From IMG/VR virus record IMGVR_UViG_3300046689_000033, positions 1-49,898 of that record: a stretch of DNA of 49,898 nt; one strand, 5' to 3'. Below the pieces are notes generated by a model that saw nothing but the letters and a program-made list of their open reading frames with translations, searched no databases and was not told where the DNA came from. Of this stretch, positions 6,346 to 14,078 are shown in pieces. Every line of letters starts with the position of its first letter. Position 1 is the stretch's first letter. Position numbers and translations under genes: made by a program. Origin of the DNA: a virus.

Positions 6346-6550
6346 CACGTTCAGCTACTTGAAGCCGACCGAAATCCAACTGTCGTTGATGAACGACTTG
6401 CGGGCTCTGACCCACGACTACGCTATGGAGCTAGATAAGTTGCTCCCTGACGGCGCGGACAAGACCTACATTCTCCGTCGCGTTCGCGAGACGGCCATGT
6501 GGATCAACGTGTGCATAACGCGGGAAGCCGATGGAACGCCTCGAAGTTAG
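6329..6550 (+). CDS. Acb2/Tad1-like cyclic-nucleotide sponge (putative anti-defence)
   Basis: A 73-residue protein with the layout of the Acb2/Tad1 hairpin family: an N-terminal TFSYLKPTEIQ segment, a first helix (about residues 17-38), an L-P-D-G turn with a following Asp-Lys, and a second helix with RRVRETAMWINVCITR, ending in DGTPR. Known members (Acb2 of Pseudomonas phages, Vs.4 of T4) assemble into oligomers that sequester cyclic dinucleotides, cyclic trinucleotides or cADPR-type signals and so silence CBASS or Thoeris. The ATG follows an AAGGAAGGA site with 8-base spacing. The assignment rests on remembered family patterns, so the ligand is open. Confidence 0.65.
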   Translation: MPLHNSTFSYLKPTEIQLSLMNDLRALTHDYAMELDKLLPDGADKTYILRRVRETAMWINVCITREADGTPRS

Positions 6551-6815
6551 GGCTGCGCACGGCAACACGGTTAGTGGTGTGTGCAGCAAGTGCAACCGCG
6601 CCTTTTTCGTCGACGACAACAGCAACGTTGGCCTGACGCGAGCGATGGCCGCCCCAACAGGAAGGTTTTATTACGCCTATGGCTACACCCGAAGGAAAGA
6701 TCAAATCGTACTTGAACAAGCGCCTCGCCGAGGTATTCGGCGCTCGTTGCTATCGCTTTATGCCCGTGCAGATGGGCTATGGCGCAAGTACGTTGGACTA
6801 CCTGCTCTGCGTTAG
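6531..6815 (+). CDS. Small CxxC protein overlapping the VRR-NUC gene
   Basis: A frame of 94 residues beginning 20 bases before the stop of the Acb2-like gene. It carries a C-S-K-C knuckle at about residues 18-21 followed by N-R-A-F-F-V. It fills the 128 bases between its neighbours that would otherwise be empty, but its last 137 bases run through the VRR-NUC gene in another frame, so the C-terminal third may not be conserved. Function is unknown. Confidence 0.45.
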   Translation: MERLEVRAAHGNTVSGVCSKCNRAFFVDDNSNVGLTRAMAAPTGRFYYAYGYTRRKDQIVLEQAPRRGIRRSLLSLYARADGLWRKYVGLPALR

Positions 6816-7026
6816 CGGCTACTTCGTGGGGATCGAGACGAAGGCCCCCGGCAAGAAACTTACTTCGCGGCAGGAAGTCGTGATGATGCAAATCCAGAAG
6901 GCTGGCGGCAAGGTGTATGTCGTGAGCAGTAAAGAGCAGGCCGACGAAGTGGTTGATAAACTATCGTGGTTGCCGGGTGTGTACGCAGCGCCGAGGAGCG
7001 GGTTCCCCGAAGCAAATGGCGACTAA
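6679..7026 (+). CDS. VRR-NUC family nuclease
   Basis: A 115-residue PD-(D/E)XK nuclease of the VRR-NUC type. The active site is read as D40 (STLDYL), E53-T-K55 (GIETKAPG) and Q66 (SRQEVV), in the order and size usual for stand-alone phage VRR-NUC proteins, which cleave branched or structured DNA. It sits directly upstream of a helicase gene, a common phage arrangement for replication-fork or recombination processing. A GGAAGG lies 13 bases before the start, so initiation may be weak or coupled. Confidence 0.85.
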   Translation: MATPEGKIKSYLNKRLAEVFGARCYRFMPVQMGYGASTLDYLLCVSGYFVGIETKAPGKKLTSRQEVVMMQIQKAGGKVYVVSSKEQADEVVDKLSWLPGVYAAPRSGFPEANGD

Positions 7027-7402
7027 CTTGATGCACCCGGACTTCCAGCAAAGCGGCAAATCATTCGGAGAAGTGACGTGCCAGTGCTGCAAAAGAGTGT
7101 TCCTAATTTGGCACGCCGGTCAAGCGCCAGCCATAGAGCCAACAACAAAAGCAGTAGTACATGAGCAAAACCCACATATCGAAACCAAACCAGACGATCG
7201 TGGTTCCCTCCACGGAGCTTACAGAAAACCTGTTTTCCAGCGCCCCTTCACTGGTGACTGGGGGTCGAAAGATGTTGCTGGTTCCGCACGACCTGCGCAA
7301 CACGGTGGTGCTCCGACGCCACGGGTACGAAGTCGAGAACCCAATGCTATCTTACTACCCGTGGAGTGGCTCACCCTTCCAGAGCCAGAAAGAGACGTGT
7401 GA
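7016..7402 (+). CDS. Small CxxC protein extending into the helicase gene
   Basis: A frame of 128 residues starting at ATG 7016, 11 bases inside the end of the nuclease gene. It has a C-Q-C-C-K-R-V-F knuckle at about residues 23-30, similar in shape to the C-S-K-C-N-R-A-F of the gene at 6531. If the helicase starts at 7272 the overlap is 131 bases, and this frame explains 7027-7271. Its C-terminal half is Pro/Arg-rich and may be poorly ordered. Function is unknown. Confidence 0.45.
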   Translation: MATNLMHPDFQQSGKSFGEVTCQCCKRVFLIWHAGQAPAIEPTTKAVVHEQNPHIETKPDDRGSLHGAYRKPVFQRPFTGDWGSKDVAGSARPAQHGGAPTPRVRSREPNAILLPVEWLTLPEPERDV

Positions 7403-8702
7403 CCTTCTGACGACAGAGCAGCGCGCCTACGTCCTCAACGACATGGGCACCGGCAAGACGAAGGCTGCACTCTGGGCGTGGGACTACCTCAAGGTAAGCG
7501 GGCTCTCCAAGAAGGCGCTTGTGCTTTGCCCGCTCTCGACCATGAAATTCACATGGCAGTCCGAGTGCTTCGCCACGATCCCGCACCGTAGCGTCAAGAT
7601 ACTACACGGTACGAAGGCCGAGCGCATAGCGCGCCTCAACGAGCCTGACGGCGAAATCTATATCATCAACCACGACGGCATAAGCACCATCTTCGATGAA
7701 CTGATGGCGTCCGACATTGACTGTATCATCGTAGACGAGCTAGCGGCGTTCCGAAACGAAAGCACGCGAACGAAGCTGCTGCGGCGATTGGCCGCAAAGA
7801 AAACGTGGGTGTGGGGAATGACCGGCTCTCCGATGCCTCGCAGCCCCACCGACGTGTGGTCGCAGACCAAGGTCGTCAACCCGAGCCTATCCCCCAAGTA
7901 TTTCTCGCACTTCCGCCAGCAGGTAATGACGAACCACGGCGTGCATGTGTGGAAGCCGAAGCCCGACGCGGTCGAGCAGGCGTATGCCGTCATGCAGCCC
8001 TCTATAAGGGTGAAACTCGAAGACGTTACCGAGTTGCCGGATTGCATCGAGAAGCTAGTCAGCTGCGACCTGTCGCCGCAGCAGGACAAAATCTACAAGG
8101 AACTCGTCAAGGAAATGACGGTGATGGTGAAGGACAAGCGGATCACCGCAGCCAACGCCGGGGCCGCCATGACGAAGCTACTACAGGTGGTAGGTGGTTG
8201 GGTCTACAGTAGCGAGGGGAAGGGTACTATCGCTATTCCGTGCAGCCAGCGCGTTGACGCCGCTATCGACGCGATCACCAGCACAGACCGCAAGGCGATT
8301 TTATTGTGCCCGTATCGGCACGCAATAGATGGCCTTGCAAAACGCCTCACGGATGCCGATATAAGGTTCGCAGTAGTTCACGGCGACACGCCACACCGAG
8401 AGGTGATATTCAACCAGTTCCAGCGCACCGACAAGTACGATGTCCTGCTGGCGCATCCACAGTGTCTCTCCCACGGACTGACCCTGACGGCTGCTGACAC
8501 GATAGTGTGGTACTTGCCGGTTACTGACTACGACGTGTTCTCACAGACCAACGCACGCATCCGGCGCGTTGGACAAAAACACAAACAGCAGATCATCTGC
8601 TTGACCGGATCACCAGTAGAGACGCACCTCTACAAGATGCTACGCAATAAACAGAAAATGCAGGACAGTTTTCTGTCCCTGTTTGAAGGTGACGACACAT
8701 GA
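7272..8702 (+). CDS. SNF2-type superfamily 2 helicase/ATPase
   Basis: A 476-residue SF2 DNA-dependent ATPase. Motif I is DMGTGKT at residues 58-64, motif II is D155-E-L, motif III is TGSP, and motif VI is QTNARIRRVGQ at 425-435. This layout is that of the small phage SNF2-like helicases that remodel DNA or assist replication. The start at 7272 is preferred because relatives begin with a similar LVPHDL segment. An in-frame ATG at 7161 would add 37 residues and is the alternative. It overlaps the next gene by ATGA. Confidence 0.9.
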   Translation: MLLVPHDLRNTVVLRRHGYEVENPMLSYYPWSGSPFQSQKETCDLLTTEQRAYVLNDMGTGKTKAALWAWDYLKVSGLSKKALVLCPLSTMKFTWQSECFATIPHRSVKILHGTKAERIARLNEPDGEIYIINHDGISTIFDELMASDIDCIIVDELAAFRNESTRTKLLRRLAAKKTWVWGMTGSPMPRSPTDVWSQTKVVNPSLSPKYFSHFRQQVMTNHGVHVWKPKPDAVEQAYAVMQPSIRVKLEDVTELPDCIEKLVSCDLSPQQDKIYKELVKEMTVMVKDKRITAANAGAAMTKLLQVVGGWVYSSEGKGTIAIPCSQRVDAAIDAITSTDRKAILLCPYRHAIDGLAKRLTDADIRFAVVHGDTPHREVIFNQFQRTDKYDVLLAHPQCLSHGLTLTAADTIVWYLPVTDYDVFSQTNARIRRVGQKHKQQIICLTGSPVETHLYKMLRNKQKMQDSFLSLFEGDDT

Positions 8703-9127
8703 CAGAACGACCACCGCTAGACCTTCGCGTTGGGCAACTCTTAAGGATCAGGGCGAAGCGGAAGGCGCTCAAAGAGGCAGCTGTCAAAGCTGACTTGCCT
8801 TTTGCCGAGCTAGAGCGTTTAGTCTCCGACGCAGTAATGGAGCACATCAAGGAACTTGGCGTAGACAGCGCCAAGACTGAAGCGGGGACTGTTTTCCTAT
8901 CCACGAAACGAACAGCCTCGCTCGCAGACGCAGACGCTTTCATGAAGTATGTGATTGGAACGGGGCAGTTCGATTTGCTTGACCGCAAGGCGAACGTCAC
9001 AGCCATCACCGACCACCTGAAAGAGCACAACGAGCTACCGCCCGGTGTGAACTACCACTCTTTCCAAACACTGAACGTCCGTTCCCCGAAGGGCGGACTA
9101 GCAAAGGACGATGCAGATGAGCAGTAA
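8699..9127 (+). CDS. Conserved phage protein of unknown function
   Basis: A 142-residue helical protein. The second half (TEAGTVFLSTKRTASL, then an FxxYVIxxGxFDLLDRKANV helix, then ELPPGVNYHSFQTLNVR) resembles conserved hypothetical proteins found in many phages beside single-strand-binding and helicase genes. It is placed between the helicase and a possible ssDNA-binding protein, which suggests a replication or recombination accessory. It overlaps its neighbours by 4 and 11 bases. No catalytic motif is visible. Confidence 0.7.
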   Translation: MTERPPLDLRVGQLLRIRAKRKALKEAAVKADLPFAELERLVSDAVMEHIKELGVDSAKTEAGTVFLSTKRTASLADADAFMKYVIGTGQFDLLDRKANVTAITDHLKEHNELPPGVNYHSFQTLNVRSPKGGLAKDDADEQ

Positions 9128-10097
9128 CCTTCCGTCAGTCTTCCAGAAGGCCGCGCCCAGCACACTGGTCGCAGGCAGGGAGTTTGAGAAGGCCAGTGCC
9201 GACGTTACCGGCGGGTATGGCGTTCTCAAGTTCAAGGGCAAGGTTTGGACCTTGCACTACAAGGGAAAGCGATACCCCTTCATGCGCCCCGATGGGGACG
9301 GCCCGCGCAACTCGCTCGACGTGATCGTCGTGCGCTCCGCAGGCACGAAATCCAAGACCTACTACCCGACGTTCAACGACGGCGACAGCGCCAAGCCGAC
9401 TTGTTGGTCGAACGACGCGCGCAAGCCGGACCCGTCCGTGCCGAAGCCGATCCACACCAACTGCCACGACTGCCCGATGAACGTCATTGGGTCCAAGACC
9501 AACACCGAGACAGGTGCGAAGTCCAAGGCGTGCGCGGATCAGAAGCGGGTTGCCGTGGTGATCGACCCCGCTATCGTGGCCTCCGTATCCGGGCTGCAAG
9601 TCAACGAGCCGGTGCTGTTGCGCCTGCCAGCCGCCTCGCTCAATCCGTTCGGCACCTACGGTGACGTGATGGAGACGCAGAAGTGGCCGCTCATTAGCGT
9701 GCTCACGCGCCTCAGCTTCGAGCCCGCGTTCGCATACCCCAAGCTGAAGTTCGAGGCCGTCCGGCCGCTGACCGACGACGAGGTATCCGTGGCGCTCGAA
9801 CTGCGAGACGGCGCGGAAGCCGTCCGCATCGTGTCGTCTGAAGTGGACGCACCAGCGGCCGCCGACGAAGGCGAGATAGCGCCGAGCGTGTTCATCAATG
9901 AACGGGAGGGCGTAGCGCCCGACCGCATCAAGGTGCTGGAAACAGCGCCAGCGCCGAAAGAGGAAGTGCAGCCGCCACCCCCGAAGGCGGCAGCACCGGC
10001 CCCTGCACCAAAGGAAAAGGTGGAGGAAGCCGAGATCGTAGCCGACGAGGCCGTTGACGACCTCGATGCGAAGATCAAGAACATTCTCGGGGAGTAA
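9117..10097 (+). CDS. Possible ssDNA-binding or replication accessory protein
   Basis: A 326-residue protein. Residues about 30-230 look like a globular beta-rich domain with Cys-containing segments (T-C-W-S-N-D, N-C-H-D-C-P-M-N, A-C-A-D-Q) that may bind zinc. The C-terminal 100 residues are Pro/Ala-rich and end in a strongly acidic tail, as in many ssDNA-binding proteins. Residues about 16-29 (LVAGREFEKASAD) recur in the adjacent primase. The start at 9117 is preferred over 9111 because AAAGGA has better spacing to it. The assignment as SSB is inferred from tail, size and neighbours. Confidence 0.55.
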   Translation: MSSNLPSVFQKAAPSTLVAGREFEKASADVTGGYGVLKFKGKVWTLHYKGKRYPFMRPDGDGPRNSLDVIVVRSAGTKSKTYYPTFNDGDSAKPTCWSNDARKPDPSVPKPIHTNCHDCPMNVIGSKTNTETGAKSKACADQKRVAVVIDPAIVASVSGLQVNEPVLLRLPAASLNPFGTYGDVMETQKWPLISVLTRLSFEPAFAYPKLKFEAVRPLTDDEVSVALELRDGAEAVRIVSSEVDAPAAADEGEIAPSVFINEREGVAPDRIKVLETAPAPKEEVQPPPPKAAAPAPAPKEKVEEAEIVADEAVDDLDAKIKNILGE

Positions 10098-10099
10098 CC

Positions 10100-13000
10100 A
10101 TGAAGGACGCGCGTCGCTTTCTAGCGCGCGTGGTCCCTTGGCCGGTAGACGACGGCACTGGGCTACGTGGGTGGGTTAACCTCCACTATTGGTACACCAA
10201 CAGGTTCGGGAGGGGTGGCATGCGTGGCCGCCCCTTCCAGACTGTTGATGACGCCATCGCGGGTGCCGAGAAGCTACTCAAGGACCCCAACGTCTCCGAC
10301 ATTTGGTACTGCACCTCGCTCCAGCAGAAGTGCGATGCGAGCAAGGGGTTCGTCACAGCGGCGAAATCCCAAGAGCACGCCATGCGCCTCAAGACGCTAC
10401 GCTGCGACTTCGACGTGAAGCCGGGCGAGCCCGAGAAGGGCTACGAGACTTTTGAGGATGCGCTGCGGGACACGCAGCGGTTCTACAAAGCTGCAAAGCT
10501 CCCACCGCCTAACGTTCTCGTGAAGTCAGGCGGCGGCTTACATATTTACTGGGTACTGGACGAGGAGCTTGAACCGTCGAAGTGGTACCCGCTCTCGCTG
10601 CGGCTCAAGGCGGCCCTCAAGCAGCTAGGCACCAAGGCCGACCCGACAGTGACCGCCGACAGCGCCCGCGTGCTGCGCCTGCCGGACACGATCAACCACA
10701 AGGGCGGCAAACAGCGCCCTGTGAAGATACTTTTCTGGGATGACAAGGACTATGCCACCAGTGACCTAGAGAAGCCCCTGTGGGCGTTTACCCCGGAAGC
10801 CGACGCGAGCCCCGGAAGTGCAGCGATTGCGCTACCCAAGGCGTTCGCTGGGGAGGCTCCCTCTCCCTTACTCGCAGGTATGGAGTTCGAGAAGGCATCC
10901 AACGACTGTGAGAACGAAGTTCCGGTGCCGGATACCGCCACGGTCATAAAAGAGTGCCCGTTCATGCGCGAGGCGCTGCTGACTGGCGGCGCGGCCTACC
11001 CCGAGCCGTTGTGGGACATGACCGTGCTAGCGGCGGCCTGCCTGCCGGAGGGCGTCAAGCTAGCTCACAAATTCTCGAAGGGACACCGTGACTATGACAA
11101 GGCAGCGACCGAAACGAAGTTCAACCAGAAAGCGGCGTTCGTCCAAAAGGGAGGTGGCTGGCCGTCCTGCGCAGCCATCGAAGGTCATGGAGCGCCGCAG
11201 TGTGCTGGCTGTGTACACAGAGGTAAGGTCAAAGGCCCGCTTAACCTCGGAGTGGGAGGACCTGTGGTTCCGGTGGTGGCTCAAGTCGCACATGCCGCAC
11301 TGCCCGCTATGCCAGCAAGTTCGTCGCTGTCGCTCCCCGATGGGTACGTCCTTGACCACACGGGGAAGATTAACAAAGAGGGTGTCAAGAAAGATGGCTC
11401 CCCGGACTATGTAAGGCTGTTCGATAGCATACTGTCCAATCCCGCAGTACACTACGACCCGCACGCGCTATCGTTCACCAGCAATGTGGGCGGGAAGCAC
11501 GGCGTTGACGAGCAAGTCTCGATCGAGAAGGCGAAGATCGCCTCGATGGACCTGCTCACGGCACTGGCCGAGCAGAACGTCTCGGTCAACTATCAGAACC
11601 CGCACGCATCAACAGACGTAAAGGCGTTTCTCATGAGTTGGATGACCCGCTGTCAGCAGCGCAAGCTGGCAATCGCCCACAAGAAACTCGGCTGGATACC
11701 TTCCGGCGGCGTAACTCATGAGAACGACGGTTTCATGTTTGGAGGACTCTACATGCACACGGACCTGACCAAGCCCGACACGCCAATCGGATACGCGGAC
11801 GCATCCATCAAGGAAGCCTACGCGCCGCGCGGTGACGCCAAGCCGTGGCACGAGGCCGCCAAGTTCACGCTTGATCAGCAACGCACGGACCTCGACGTCA
11901 TTCTGGCGTCGGCGTTCGCCGCACCGCTGATGGCCTACACCGGCGAGACGGGCGCGGTGATAAGCGTCTGGGGGACGAGCGGGCTCGGCAAGACCACCAC
12001 GCAGCAGATCGCGGCCGCAGTGTGGGGGCACCCCAAAATCTCCCGCCTACAGGTTGGCTCCACGGCCAACCACCTTGGCGGCAAGCTGCGGCTGGTGAAC
12101 AGCCTGCCGGTCTACTGGGACGAGATCAAGTCGCTGGCCAACATGAAAGAGCTTGAGATCGCCTGCTTCGCCATCGCGGGCGGCGTGGAGAAGGGGCGCA
12201 TGAACCGCGACCTCAGCCTCAGGCGGGCCGGGTACTGGCGGACGATCTTACTCGCGAGTAGCAACAAGAGCTTCATCGACCACCTTGAGAAGTCCATGAA
12301 GGACACCGCCGCTGGCATCTACCGGGTGTTCGAGTTCGAGGCCATGCAGACGCCAACCGACATATCCCACTGGGACGTCGGGGCGAGCATAGCTGCGCTG
12401 GAGAAGAACCACGGCGCGGTCGGCATCGAGTACTCGCGTATTCTCACATCGCTGGATACGAAACTGCGAGATCGCATAAAGGCCCGAGGTAAGGCATTTG
12501 ATATTCTCGCGGGCCTAGAAAAAGCGGAGCGCTATTGGTCCGTAGTGGCCGCCTGTGTACTGGTCGGCGCGGAGATCGCCCGCGACAGTTTGGGCGTTCC
12601 GTTTGACGTACAGCGTATCGAGGACTTCCTCGTGAAGGCCGCCAAGGACATGCAGAAGAAGGTGACAAACGCTGGCATCGACACCGCCGAGAATGTCGAG
12701 GCCCACGTCACCGCCTACCTGAAGACCATGATGAACTCGACGCTGGTTACCGACACCGCTTGGGACATCAAGACCAAGGGTAAGGCTGGCAAGCCAACCG
12801 GCAGCGACCTGTACATTTACGTGCATCCCACCGCGCCCGGAGGCAAGGCGGGAGCCACGAAGGTTCACTGGGTCAAGAACAACTCGCTATTGCGGCTGGA
12901 TGCCCGGTCGTTCGAGGACTGGCTGGTCGACCAAGACATTGGCAAGAGCTACATCTACGGAGTGCTGGAGAAGAAGTTCGGCATGATACGCCACAGGCGG

Positions 13001-13117
13001 CTTACGCTGGGCGCGGCTACCGTCTACAGCTGCGGCAACGAGCGCGTGATAGAGATACCGATTGCGGGAGGTTCCGAGTGGGATACGGTCCTAAGCTCTA
13101 TGGCCCCGTCGCCATGA
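10100..13117 (+). CDS. PrimPol-DUF927 replication primase/ATPase
   Basis: A 1005-residue multidomain replication protein. The N-terminal domain has the archaeo-eukaryotic primase signature: D103-F-D105, S-G-G-G-L-H148, and the R-L-P-D-T-I-N-H-K segment. A linker with a C-A-G-C and other Cys may bind zinc. The C-terminal half is a DUF927-type P-loop ATPase with Walker A G-T-S-G-L-G-K631-T and Walker B Y-W-D674-E. It would prime and probably unwind DNA for the polymerase at 145. A GGGGAG site precedes the ATG, 2 bases after the previous stop. Residues about 254-267 share the EFEKAS motif with the preceding protein. Confidence 0.88.
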   Translation: MKDARRFLARVVPWPVDDGTGLRGWVNLHYWYTNRFGRGGMRGRPFQTVDDAIAGAEKLLKDPNVSDIWYCTSLQQKCDASKGFVTAAKSQEHAMRLKTLRCDFDVKPGEPEKGYETFEDALRDTQRFYKAAKLPPPNVLVKSGGGLHIYWVLDEELEPSKWYPLSLRLKAALKQLGTKADPTVTADSARVLRLPDTINHKGGKQRPVKILFWDDKDYATSDLEKPLWAFTPEADASPGSAAIALPKAFAGEAPSPLLAGMEFEKASNDCENEVPVPDTATVIKECPFMREALLTGGAAYPEPLWDMTVLAAACLPEGVKLAHKFSKGHRDYDKAATETKFNQKAAFVQKGGGWPSCAAIEGHGAPQCAGCVHRGKVKGPLNLGVGGPVVPVVAQVAHAALPAMPASSSLSLPDGYVLDHTGKINKEGVKKDGSPDYVRLFDSILSNPAVHYDPHALSFTSNVGGKHGVDEQVSIEKAKIASMDLLTALAEQNVSVNYQNPHASTDVKAFLMSWMTRCQQRKLAIAHKKLGWIPSGGVTHENDGFMFGGLYMHTDLTKPDTPIGYADASIKEAYAPRGDAKPWHEAAKFTLDQQRTDLDVILASAFAAPLMAYTGETGAVISVWGTSGLGKTTTQQIAAAVWGHPKISRLQVGSTANHLGGKLRLVNSLPVYWDEIKSLANMKELEIACFAIAGGVEKGRMNRDLSLRRAGYWRTILLASSNKSFIDHLEKSMKDTAAGIYRVFEFEAMQTPTDISHWDVGASIAALEKNHGAVGIEYSRILTSLDTKLRDRIKARGKAFDILAGLEKAERYWSVVAACVLVGAEIARDSLGVPFDVQRIEDFLVKAAKDMQKKVTNAGIDTAENVEAHVTAYLKTMMNSTLVTDTAWDIKTKGKAGKPTGSDLYIYVHPTAPGGKAGATKVHWVKNNSLLRLDARSFEDWLVDQDIGKSYIYGVLEKKFGMIRHRRLTLGAATVYSCGNERVIEIPIAGGSEWDTVLSSMAPSP

Positions 13118-13395
13118 CCGTAGAAGTGAAGGAGAAGATTTGGTGGTGCCAGATAGGCGGCCAAGCTGTTCCGATCAAGAACTTAACTTGGCGGGAACTC
13201 GCCGACTTGCTGGACCACCTGCACTATGCAGTGGACTTTTCCCCCGGCCACACGGCCTTGATGGTCGAGGCGAACACGCGCCTGATACGGATGGGGTGCG
13301 AGCCTGACTACCGAAGCACAAGAGATCGACTGAGATCGCCCAAGGATCATCCTCATAGCCCGCCTCTCCAGAGCAATTATCACAGCCAGTCATGA
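13114..13395 (+). CDS. Small hypothetical protein
   Basis: A 93-residue protein beginning in an ATGA overlap with the primase gene. Its first 65 residues look folded, with a KIWWCQIGG strand and an LTWRELADLLDHL helix. The basic C-terminus seems disordered. The helix resembles T-L-T-W-A-E-L-M-N-F-L in the next gene, so the two may be distant relatives. Function is unknown. Confidence 0.6.
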   Translation: MTVEVKEKIWWCQIGGQAVPIKNLTWRELADLLDHLHYAVDFSPGHTALMVEANTRLIRMGCEPDYRSTRDRLRSPKDHPHSPPLQSNYHSQS

Positions 13396-13748
13396 TAAAA
13401 TACCCCCTAGAAGGAACGGTGGACCGAGCGATTGACGCGGGCCTGAATATTCTAGTCAGCAAAGGTTTGCAGACCCTTACTTGGGCTGAACTGATGAATT
13501 TCTTGGGTATTGTCGATAAATTAGGGATCAAAGAGGACTCCCACAAGTCTATACTGGATTTTAGGGGTGGAATATTGGACGAGATTAAGCGCCGGGAGAA
13601 GATATACCGCTCCCGGTTAGGGCTGGACGAGCTTATGCAGCTGTTTACCGAGGTGTCGGCAGGACCTTGTTCGATTTCCCCACAGGCCGCGCACCCGCAC
13701 CCGCTCCAGACTTGCCCCAAGACTCGTCTGTCGGAGTCCCAGTCTTAA
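13392..13748 (+). CDS. Small hypothetical protein, last gene of the plus-strand operon
   Basis: A 118-residue protein starting in an ATGA overlap. Residues 1-90 are helical with an LTWAELMNFLGIVDKLG segment like one in the preceding gene. The last 35 residues are Ser/Pro/His-rich and lie in the convergent overlap with a minus-strand gene (13645-13748), so they may be of little importance. No terminator hairpin is visible after the stop. Confidence 0.65.
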   Translation: MIKYPLEGTVDRAIDAGLNILVSKGLQTLTWAELMNFLGIVDKLGIKEDSHKSILDFRGGILDEIKRREKIYRSRLGLDELMQLFTEVSAGPCSISPQAAHPHPLQTCPKTRLSESQS

Positions 13749-13869
13749 GGGGTCCGCCACGGAACCGATCCGGGGTCTTCACGAAGTCACGACTACGGCC
13801 TAGCTGACCGCCGCCGCTTGCGCCTGTGTGGGCCTTATCGTAGCCCGGACGGAGTCCTTCGGAGGCCAT
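13645..13869 (-). CDS. Small Gly/Lys/Arg-rich protein, last gene of the virion block
   Basis: A 74-residue basic, Gly-rich protein without a recognisable family. The start at 13869 follows AAGGATAAGG and comes 4 bases after the previous stop; an earlier start at 13917 would overlap that gene. Its 3' 104 bases run convergently through the last plus-strand gene. Composition resembles the small basic virion genes near 44 kb. Confidence 0.55.
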   Translation of the reverse strand: MASEGLRPGYDKAHTGASGGGQLGRSRDFVKTPDRFRGGPLKTGTPTDESWGKSGAGAGARPVGKSNKVLPTPR

Positions 13870-13873
13870 AGCC

Positions 13874-14074
13874 TTATCCTTTCGCGTATCTGCTGGAGCG
13901 CCCCACCACGGGGCCACCCTCAGCGTAATGGGCCTTGTGGGACCCCTCGGCGCGCCGGGGAAGATGCTTCCCCTTGGTCGCGGCGTCCCACTCTCCCACG
14001 TTCACACCCTGAGCCGCAAGCTCCTTCTCGTGGGTATGGAAATACCCGGCCTGCGCCTGCGACACATACGGCAT
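13874..14074 (-). CDS. Small conserved phage protein with YAxGG motif
   Basis: A 66-residue protein. It begins MPYVSQAQAGYFHTH, continues with an EWDAATKGKHLP segment and ends near H-Y-A-E-G-G-P-V. Short phage proteins with this order are common in virion gene blocks, though their role is not known. The Y-A-E-G-G is one of several copies of an F/Y-A-x-G-G motif found in the virion proteins of this window. Confidence 0.75.
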   Translation of the reverse strand: MPYVSQAQAGYFHTHEKELAAQGVNVGEWDAATKGKHLPRRAEGSHKAHYAEGGPVVGRSSRYAKG

Positions 14075-14078
14075 CGTC

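Noticed and set aside
7161-7271. Helicase start at ATG 7161
   Set aside because: The added 37 residues do not look like the family's beginning, and the region is better explained by the CxxC protein starting at 7016; noted as an alternative.
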